A DNA stretch of 24,454 bases from a virus: positions 1 through 24,454 of IMG/VR virus record IMGVR_UViG_3300042398_000516. The stretch is one strand, 5' to 3'. Shown here piece after piece: positions 18,965 through 24,454 of the stretch. The notes under the pieces were generated by a model, which saw only the letters and a program-made list of their open reading frames with translations, ran no database searches and had not been told where the DNA came from. The first letter of the stretch is position 1; each line of letters starts with the position of its first letter. Position numbers and translations under genes: made by a program.

Positions 18965-20408
18965 CACGCTCACCCGCGACACCGAGCGCGTCTCTACGCT
19001 CAAGCCGAAAATGAAGACGTTCATTGACTGGCAGGAACGCTGGTCACGCACAGCGCGACCGAACCAGATACCGAAGAAAGACTTCAGCGAGCACGGCTTC
19101 ATGGCCGGGCGCGGCTTTGGCAAGACGCGGATCGGTGCCGAGTGGCTCGGTGCCAAGGCCTGCTCTGTACGCAACACGTACTGCGCCGTGATCGCGCCGA
19201 CCTACGCCGACATCAAGCACACGTGCTTTGAGGGCGAGAGCGGCCTGCTCAAGGTTATCCCCAAGTCGCTAATCGCGAAGTATAACAGCACCGACCTCAT
19301 CCTCGAACTGAAGAGCGGCACAACGATACGCGGCTTCACGAGCGAGAAGCCCGCGCGACTTCGCGGCCCGCAGCACGAGTTCATCTGGTGCGACGAGCTG
19401 GCCGCGTGGCAGAACGCCGAAGAGACATGGGACATGGCCATGATGGGTCTGCGTCTGGGCAACGCGCCGCAGGTGGTCTGGACGACGACGCCGCGTCCGG
19501 TCGAGCTGGTCCGCAAGCTGATCGTACCGAAGCAGGGCCGCGTCGTGGTCAACGGATCGACGTTCGACAACCGCGACAACCTGCCCGACCGCTTCTTCGA
19601 GCAGCTTGAGCAGTACGAGGGCACGACCATCGGTCGGCAGGAACTGTATGGCGAGCTTATCGATCCCGAAGAGAGCGGCGTCATCAAGCGGAGTTGGCTC
19701 AAGCTCTGGCCAGCGAAGAAGCCGCTGCCCGCCTTCGACTGGATCATCATGTCGCTCGACACCGCATACACCGAAGCCACCCGCGACAAGAAGAGCGGCG
19801 AGGCGGACTACACGGCGTGCAGCGTCTGGGGCGTGTTCCAGCACGAGACGAAAGGCTACGCCTTGCTGCTCGATTGTTGGCAGGAGCAGCTCGGCATGCC
19901 CGACCTCATCAAGCGCGTGAAGAAAGAGATGAACACGTCATACGGCGACGATCAGGACGTCGCGATGATTAAGCCCATGTACGGCAGCGTGAAGCCGCTG
20001 ACGTCAGGGCGCAAGCCAGACATCCTGCTGATAGAGGACAAGGGGAGCGGCATCAGCTTGAGACAGATGCTCGAACGCGAGGGGATACTGGCACACGCCT
20101 ACAACCCCGGTCGAGCAGACAAGCTGGCGCGCCTGCATGTGGTCAGCCCCGTGTTCGCACGGCGCAGGGTGTTCCTGCCTGAGAGCGACAAGTTCCCCGG
20201 CAAGCCGCGCGTCTGGGCCGACCCTCTGGTGGCGCAGCTATGCAGCTTCACCGGCAAGGGGAGCATCAAGCACGACGACTTTGTGGACAGCACGACGCAG
20301 GCCATGCGCCTGATGATGGACAAGGGGCTGCTCGGTTCGCTGGTCGATAAGCGGCAAGAGATGGACAAACCACCGCCGAAGGTGATACAGAACCCGTACG
20401 GGCAATAA
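18957..20408 (+). CDS. terL: Terminase large subunit
   Basis: The 483-aa protein has the complete ATPase and nuclease of a phage packaging motor: Walker A G-R-G-F-G-K-T (51-57), Walker B F-I-W-C-D-E (142-147), coupling motif T-T-T-P-R-P (176-181), and nuclease residues in S-L-D-T-A-Y (D268), L-L-I-E-D-K (E360, D361) and K-H-D-D-F-V-D (D440, D441, D444). It translocates DNA into procapsids and cuts concatemers. Start ATG overlaps the preceding gene by 8 nt. It is followed 10 nt later by the portal gene, the normal order. Confidence 0.96.
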   Translation: MLDTLTRDTERVSTLKPKMKTFIDWQERWSRTARPNQIPKKDFSEHGFMAGRGFGKTRIGAEWLGAKACSVRNTYCAVIAPTYADIKHTCFEGESGLLKVIPKSLIAKYNSTDLILELKSGTTIRGFTSEKPARLRGPQHEFIWCDELAAWQNAEETWDMAMMGLRLGNAPQVVWTTTPRPVELVRKLIVPKQGRVVVNGSTFDNRDNLPDRFFEQLEQYEGTTIGRQELYGELIDPEESGVIKRSWLKLWPAKKPLPAFDWIIMSLDTAYTEATRDKKSGEADYTACSVWGVFQHETKGYALLLDCWQEQLGMPDLIKRVKKEMNTSYGDDQDVAMIKPMYGSVKPLTSGRKPDILLIEDKGSGISLRQMLEREGILAHAYNPGRADKLARLHVVSPVFARRRVFLPESDKFPGKPRVWADPLVAQLCSFTGKGSIKHDDFVDSTTQAMRLMMDKGLLGSLVDKRQEMDKPPPKVIQNPYGQ

Positions 20409-20418
20409 GGATTAGGCA

Positions 20419-22980
20419 ATGATCGAGGAAGAAGACATCATCGAGGGCGAAGTCGTTGAGTTCGACGGCGAGGACGTGACCGACGTTGAGGACACCGAGG
20501 ACGGTGGCGCTATCGTCACGCTCGACGAGGGTGGACCCGCCGCAGGCGAGAGCAGCTTCTACGACAACCTCGCAGAAACTATGTCCGAACCGGACCTAAA
20601 GTCACTGGCGTCGAAGTTCCTCGAACTGATCAGCCGCGACAAAGAGGCGCGCAAAAAGCGCGACGAGCAGTACGAAGAAGGCATCCGCCGCACTGGTCTG
20701 GGCGATGACGCCCCCGGCGGCGCGCAGTTCAACGGCGCGTCGAAGGTCGTCCACCCGATGATGACCGAGGCGTGCATCGACTTCGCATCACGCGCCATCA
20801 AAGAGCTTCTGCCACCGCAGGGTCCAGCAAAGGACTTGATCGAGGGCGAAGTCACGATGAAGAAAATCCAGAAGGCGAAGCGCAAGACTTCGCTGATGAA
20901 CTGGCAGCTCACCGTGCAGAGCCAAGACTTCCGCTCCGAGCTTGAGCAGCTACTGACGCAGGTGCCACTGGGCGGCGCGCAGTACCTCAAGATGTCGTGG
21001 GACGAGGCGCGCAACCGCCCCGGCTTCCTGTTCGTCGCAATCGACGACATGTATCTGCCGTTCGCGGCGACCAACTTCTACACCGCGCAGCGCAAGACGC
21101 ACGTGCAGTATCTGACGCAGCTCGACTATGAGATGCGCGTCGAGAGCGGCATGTATCGCGACGTTGACCTGACGCCAGCCGGTCTTGAGCCTGAGCGCTC
21201 GGCAGCCGACGTGGCCAACGACAAGATCGAGGGCCGGTCAGACACCAGCTACAACGAGGACGGTCTGCGCACCGTGTTCGAGTGCCACGTCATCGCCGAC
21301 GTCGAGGGCAACGGCAACGCGCCGTACATCATCACCATCGACAAGCCATCGAGCAAGGTGCTTGCGATATACCGCAACTGGGACGAAGAGGACGAGAGCC
21401 GCGAGCCGCTGGACTGGTTCGTCGAGTTCCCGTTCATCCCGTGGCGCGGCGCGTATCCAATCGGCCTGCCGCACATGATCGGCGGCCTGTCCGCCGCCGC
21501 GACTGGCGCTCTGCGCGCACTGATGGACAGCGCACACATCCAGAACGTGCCGACGATGCTCAAGCTGAAGGGCGGCACACGCGGCGGCCAGTCGCTGAAC
21601 ATCCAGCCGACACAGGTCGAAGAGATCGAGGGTGGCCTCAACGTGGACGACGTCCGCAAGCTGGCCATGCCAATCCCGTTCAATCCGCCATCGCCGACCC
21701 TGTTCCAACTGCTCGGCTTTGTGGTCGATGCGGGCAAGGGCGTGGTCCGCACGTCGATGGACAACCTCGCCGACCAGAACCCGAACGCACCAGTCGGCAC
21801 GACGCTCGCCCTAATCCAAGAGGGCATGACCGTGTTCTCCTCAATCCACGCGCGTCTGCACAGCGCAATGGCGCGCACGCTGCGCATCCTGCACCGCCTC
21901 AACGCGATGTATCTGGACGACGCGGACGTGAAGCACGAGGTCGGCGAAGTGCTGGCCACCCGCGCAGACTTCGAAGGCCCGATGGACGTCGTGCCTGTGT
22001 CCGACCCCGCGATCTTCAGCGAGAGCCAACGCTTTGCGCAGGTGCAGGCCGTGTCGCAGCGCGCCGCTGCGCTGCCGCAACTGTACAACCAGCGCAAGGT
22101 CGAGGAGCGTCTGCTTGAGACGATGCGCGTCCCGAACCCGAAAGAGCTGCTCGTCCCGCCGATGGAGCCGAAGCAGCAGAACGCGGTGAACGAGAACGTC
22201 GCGGCCACGATGGGCCGACCGATCGTCGCCTTCCCAGAGCAGGACCACATCGCCCACCTCAAGACGCACCTTGCGTACATGACGAACCCCGCGCTCGGCG
22301 CGAGCCAGCTCATCGCGCCGTCATACCTGCCAGTGATACTGGGCCACATCAAAGAGCACCTTGCGTTATGGTATGCGTCAACCGTGCTCGATTTGGCCGA
22401 AGAGACGTCGGGCATCGACATCAGTGAGGACATGAAGAACCTCAAGGACAACGAAGCCAAGCGGGCGTTCGACCGCATGCTGGCCGAGGCGTCTCAGACT
22501 GTGGTCACCGACGCGACTGAGGTGTTCGCATCGCTGCCGCCTGTCATTGCGCAGGCCATGCAGATGATGCAGCAGCTTGCACCGCAGCCGCCGCAAGACC
22601 CACGCGTCGCGCTTGAAGGTCAGAAGCTACAGGCACAGCAGCAGCGCGATCAGGCGCAGATGCAGCTCGACGGTCAGAAGATGCAGATGCAAATGCAGAA
22701 AGATCAGACGGCCATGCAGATCGAGGGCCAGAAGATGCAGGCTGACGCGGTGAAGACCCAAGCCGAGATGCAGCTTGAGGCGCAGAAGCTACAGATCGAG
22801 CAGCAGCTTGAGCAGTTGAAGCAGGACCGCGAGGACGCCCGCACATCGGCTGAACTCAACGCCCGCATGACCATGAACCAGCAAGACAACCAAACGGCCA
22901 TGCAGCTTGCGCAGGCCGAGATCATGTCTGGCGAACGCATCGCAGTGTCCACGGGCACTGGGATAAACCCACAACCATAA
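20419..22980 (+). CDS. Portal protein with repeated C-terminal helix
   Basis: The 853-aa protein follows the terminase genes and has portal-like features: an acidic N-terminal arm (E-E-E-D-I-I-E-G-E-V), a core with K-V-V-H-P-M-M-T-E-A, the I-P-W-R-G-A-Y-P-I-G-L-P-H-M-I region, and a helical stem. Residues 734-805 are four 18-residue repeats rich in Gln and Met, which would extend the helical barrel. The length resembles long portals of podovirus type such as P22 (725 aa) rather than those of siphoviruses. It forms the dodecameric ring through which DNA enters. ATG with AAGGA about 9 nt upstream. Confidence 0.9.
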   Translation: MIEEEDIIEGEVVEFDGEDVTDVEDTEDGGAIVTLDEGGPAAGESSFYDNLAETMSEPDLKSLASKFLELISRDKEARKKRDEQYEEGIRRTGLGDDAPGGAQFNGASKVVHPMMTEACIDFASRAIKELLPPQGPAKDLIEGEVTMKKIQKAKRKTSLMNWQLTVQSQDFRSELEQLLTQVPLGGAQYLKMSWDEARNRPGFLFVAIDDMYLPFAATNFYTAQRKTHVQYLTQLDYEMRVESGMYRDVDLTPAGLEPERSAADVANDKIEGRSDTSYNEDGLRTVFECHVIADVEGNGNAPYIITIDKPSSKVLAIYRNWDEEDESREPLDWFVEFPFIPWRGAYPIGLPHMIGGLSAAATGALRALMDSAHIQNVPTMLKLKGGTRGGQSLNIQPTQVEEIEGGLNVDDVRKLAMPIPFNPPSPTLFQLLGFVVDAGKGVVRTSMDNLADQNPNAPVGTTLALIQEGMTVFSSIHARLHSAMARTLRILHRLNAMYLDDADVKHEVGEVLATRADFEGPMDVVPVSDPAIFSESQRFAQVQAVSQRAAALPQLYNQRKVEERLLETMRVPNPKELLVPPMEPKQQNAVNENVAATMGRPIVAFPEQDHIAHLKTHLAYMTNPALGASQLIAPSYLPVILGHIKEHLALWYASTVLDLAEETSGIDISEDMKNLKDNEAKRAFDRMLAEASQTVVTDATEVFASLPPVIAQAMQMMQQLAPQPPQDPRVALEGQKLQAQQQRDQAQMQLDGQKMQMQMQKDQTAMQIEGQKMQADAVKTQAEMQLEAQKLQIEQQLEQLKQDREDARTSAELNARMTMNQQDNQTAMQLAQAEIMSGERIAVSTGTGINPQP
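22618..22833 (+). repeat. Four in-frame 54-bp repeats in the portal gene
   Basis: CAGAAG recurs at 22621, 22675, 22729 and 22783, exactly 54 nt apart. Each unit encodes 18 residues starting (G/A)-Q-K-(L/M)-Q, for example G-Q-K-M-Q-M-Q-M-Q-K-D-Q-T-A-M-Q-I-E. The nucleotide copies have diverged but the register is exact. Confidence 0.8.
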
Positions 22981-22990
22981 GGAACTTATT

Positions 22991-23125
22991 ATGGCGAACA
23001 ATGCAAAGAGCGCGACACCGAAGGGCACAACCCCGAAGGCGAGCGACAAGACGATGCCCATGCACAAGAAAATGGCGCAAGGCATCATGCCTCATCCAGT
23101 TAAGTCACCCAAGACACCGGCATGA
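22991..23125 (+). CDS. 44-aa Lys-rich protein
   Basis: Complete frame from ATG (AAGGAA 6 nt upstream) to a TGA that overlaps the next start as ATGA. Rich in Lys, Thr and Pro (A-T-P-K-G-T-T-P-K-A-S-D-K-T), then M-P-M-H-K-K-M-A-Q-G-I-M-P-H-P. Highly basic and probably disordered, so it could neutralise DNA or bind the acidic portal or scaffold; this is inference. Short Lys-rich genes after the portal gene are often seen in related phages. Confidence 0.75.
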   Translation: MANNAKSATPKGTTPKASDKTMPMHKKMAQGIMPHPVKSPKTPA

Positions 23126-23310
23126 GAATAGAGACCCTCCTCCAACGTCTCGAGACAGAACAGGCAGCGATGGCTGTTGAGGCGATGGAGAGGCCGTCCG
23201 GCAAGACCGAGTTTGATTATGGACGCGCCGTTGGCCTGTATGCTGGATTGCAGCGGGCCAAGGAAATCCTGATCGACACGGTCGCGGAGGACAACAAACG
23301 TGAATTTTAG
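23122..23310 (+). CDS. 62-aa protein, function unknown
   Basis: Small helical protein (I-E-T-L-L-Q-R-L-E-T-E-Q-A-A-M-A) with a central F-D-Y-G-R-A-V-G-L-Y-A-G-L-Q-R-A-K-E-I-L, a pattern common to short phage proteins lying between portal and capsid genes. ATGA overlap with the 44-aa gene. Function unknown. Confidence 0.78.
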   Translation: MRIETLLQRLETEQAAMAVEAMERPSGKTEFDYGRAVGLYAGLQRAKEILIDTVAEDNKREF

Positions 23311-23318
23311 GAGCACAC

Positions 23319-23744
23319 ATGCAGATAAATGGAAACAGCGTCGAGTTTAGTTACGACGGTCTCGATGAAGCATTCCCACCCTGTGACGCAGGCGTGAAGC
23401 CGTTCGGCTCGCGCGTCCTGTGCCAGATACGCACGCCAAAGACGAAGACGAAGGGTGGCATCATCCTGACGGGCGACGTCCGCGAGACGGAGCACTACAA
23501 CACGCAGGTAGCCAAAGTCATCGACATCGGCAGCCTCGCGTTCAAGAACCGCAACACAATGGAACATTGGCCCGAAGGGTCGTGGTGCGAAGTCGGCGAC
23601 TTCGTCCGCGTGCCCCGCTACGGCGGTGACCGTTGGTCGGTAAAGACCGATGATGGAGAAGAGGCCATCGTCGTAATCTTCAACGATCTTGATTTGGTGG
23701 GTAAGGTCACTGGTGACCCGCTTGCCGTCAAGGCATTCCTCTAG
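23319..23744 (+). CDS. GroES-like co-chaperonin
   Basis: The 141-aa protein has the Cpn10 pattern: F-G-S-R-V-L-C-Q (26-33 or so), then the mobile-loop region K-T-K-G-G-I-I-L-T-G, V-A-K-V-I-D-I-G and a later G-D-F-V-R-V-P-R-Y-G-G-D, V-I-F-N-D-L-D-L-V-G-K-V. The mobile loop I-I-L hydrophobic triad that contacts GroEL is present. It is longer than bacterial GroES (about 95 aa) owing to an N-terminal arm, an insert (L-A-F-K-N-R-N-T-M-E-H-W) and a C-terminal tail. Like T4 gp31 it may retune host GroEL for capsid folding. AGGAG 6 nt before the ATG. Confidence 0.88.
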   Translation: MQINGNSVEFSYDGLDEAFPPCDAGVKPFGSRVLCQIRTPKTKTKGGIILTGDVRETEHYNTQVAKVIDIGSLAFKNRNTMEHWPEGSWCEVGDFVRVPRYGGDRWSVKTDDGEEAIVVIFNDLDLVGKVTGDPLAVKAFL

Positions 23745-23754
23745 GAGCATGTAA

Positions 23755-24454
23755 ATGGCTGACAACCAACTGACAGAAAATGACGAAGACGATATCGTAA
23801 TCATCGAAGGCGAGGAACCCGTACAGGAACCTGTACAGGAAGACGCCGATACCGATGACAGCGATGACGATGATGACGATGATGACGGCGATGAGCGGCT
23901 TGGCGATAGCGAAGACGACAGCGACGAAGAAATCGCCCGCAAGAGCCGTAGCAACGTCAAGCGCATGAAGCAGCGCGAGCGTCGGCAACGCGCCAAGGAG
24001 CACGCAGATCGCGAGCTTGCCGAGTTGCGTGAGCAGAACGATGCGCTGTTGCGCCGCGTCTCTGCCATCGAGGGCAACACGCTTGCCAGCAACGTAAGCG
24101 CCATCGACCAACGCATCGCGCAGGCTCAGGCCGACGTGAAGCAGGCCGAGGCCATCATCGCACGCGCAGTCGAGGCCGGTAACGGCGACGACGTGGCAAC
24201 GGCGATGCGTCTGCGCGACGAGGCGCAGTACGAGGCGCAGCAACTGTGGCAGCAGAAGCAGCAAGTGGAGCAGGTCCGCCAGCAACACGCCAACCCCGGC
24301 CCTGACCCGCGCGTGGTGAACTACGCCAAGGAATGGATGAACGCGAACCCATGGTACGACCCTAGTGGCCGTGACGAGGACAGCGCCATCACGAAGGTCA
24401 TTGACAACCAGCTCGCCGCCGAGGGGTACAACCCCAAGGACGCCGACTACTGGC
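23755..24454 (+). CDS. Scaffold-like acidic coiled-coil protein (partial)
   Basis: The frame runs off the window end after 233 codons. The first 70 residues are extremely acidic, with an eight-Asp run and the short repeat E-P-V-Q-E-P-V-Q-E-D. A basic segment K-R-M-K-Q-R-E-R-R-Q-R-A-K-E and a long coiled coil follow (about 85-185), then N-Y-A-K-E-W-M-N-A-N-P-W-Y. This plan and the position after portal and chaperonin, before the expected capsid gene, fit a scaffolding protein that shapes the procapsid and is later released. AGGAG 8 nt before the ATG. Confidence 0.8.
   Translation, partial: MADNQLTENDEDDIVIIEGEEPVQEPVQEDADTDDSDDDDDDDDGDERLGDSEDDSDEEIARKSRSNVKRMKQRERRQRAKEHADRELAELREQNDALLRRVSAIEGNTLASNVSAIDQRIAQAQADVKQAEAIIARAVEAGNGDDVATAMRLRDEAQYEAQQLWQQKQQVEQVRQQHANPGPDPRVVNYAKEWMNANPWYDPSGRDEDSAITKVIDNQLAAEGYNPKDADYW

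Noticed and set aside
18281-19177. 298-codon minus-strand frame opposite the terminase genes
   Set aside because: Covers complete small and large terminase coding regions on the other strand and has no motifs.
21249-22478. 409-codon minus-strand frame opposite the portal gene
   Set aside because: Ser/Arg-rich antisense reading; the portal frame has recognisable features and context.
22618-22833. Periodic repeats as a possible CRISPR array
   Set aside because: The units are contiguous, in frame, diverged and coding within the portal gene; there are no spacers.
1-24454. tRNA genes, integrase or insertion sequence
   Set aside because: No cloverleaf, integrase motif, transposase or terminal inverted repeats were recognised by eye; tRNAscan-SE would be decisive for tRNAs.

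Overview
The window is part of a tailed-phage genome (Caudoviricetes) with typical lytic architecture. Coding density is very high, the base composition is GC-rich, most genes overlap by ATGA, GTGA, TTGA or TAATG, and packaging, replication and many tiny accessory genes are all present. The host is probably an alphaproteobacterium: there is a GapR/DUF2312-type nucleoid protein and strong GC bias in third codon positions. This host call is inference. No integrase, tRNA, rRNA, CRISPR array or insertion sequence was seen. All family names come from recalled motifs and domain order, not from a search.

Layout. (1) Positions 1-667 hold the 3' end of a rightward gene, probably the last late gene. 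It closes at a hairpin terminator (696-730), where it converges with a long leftward block. (2) From 17534 down to about 561, nearly everything is leftward. In transcription order this block has: about two dozen small, mostly unknown genes (17534 to 11280), including a HhH/coiled-coil protein, a stand-alone DnaA-domain-IV-like protein, micro-proteins of 22-54 residues and a YdaS/Cro-like repressor; a primase-helicase (9191-11275); a group with a DUF2800 RecB/Cas4-like nuclease, a DUF2815 ssDNA-binding protein and a GapR-like protein (5814-9123); then a Zn-ribbon PD-(D/E)XK nuclease, a family A DNA polymerase, a VRR-NUC nuclease, an SNF2 helicase and a DUF6378 protein (806-5657). (3) Positions 17535-17963 form a divergent regulatory region packed with repeats. 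(4) From 17964 the late operon runs rightward: unknown 96-aa protein, terminase small subunit, 61-aa protein, terminase large subunit, portal, two small proteins, a GroES-like co-chaperonin and an acidic scaffold-like protein cut by the window end.

Regulation visible in the sequence. Five leftward transcription units share a leader: the 5'-ACCAACAAC motif (ACCAACAC in one unit), followed closely by a Shine-Dalgarno sequence and an ATG. Four of these (at about 9.15, 13.04, 16.43 and 17.57 kb) have a TTGAC- or TTTACA-type -35, a 16-17 nt spacer, an unusual TANNGR -10, and exactly 7 nt to ACCAAC. The -35/-10 regions of the 9.2 and 13.0 kb units are nearly identical over 29 nt.

The most unusual observation is in the 156-nt untranslated gap at 5658-5813, which holds two long GC-rich hairpins. 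The leftward transcript of this gap would show, in the loop of one hairpin, a sequence complementary to the shared leader and its AGGGA(C) Shine-Dalgarno. This is a candidate antisense feedback element acting on the phage's own early mRNAs. Other points of note are a cluster of TGGTGCA sites in the divergent region, four 18-residue repeats in the portal C-terminus, and several micro-genes with good ribosome binding sites.
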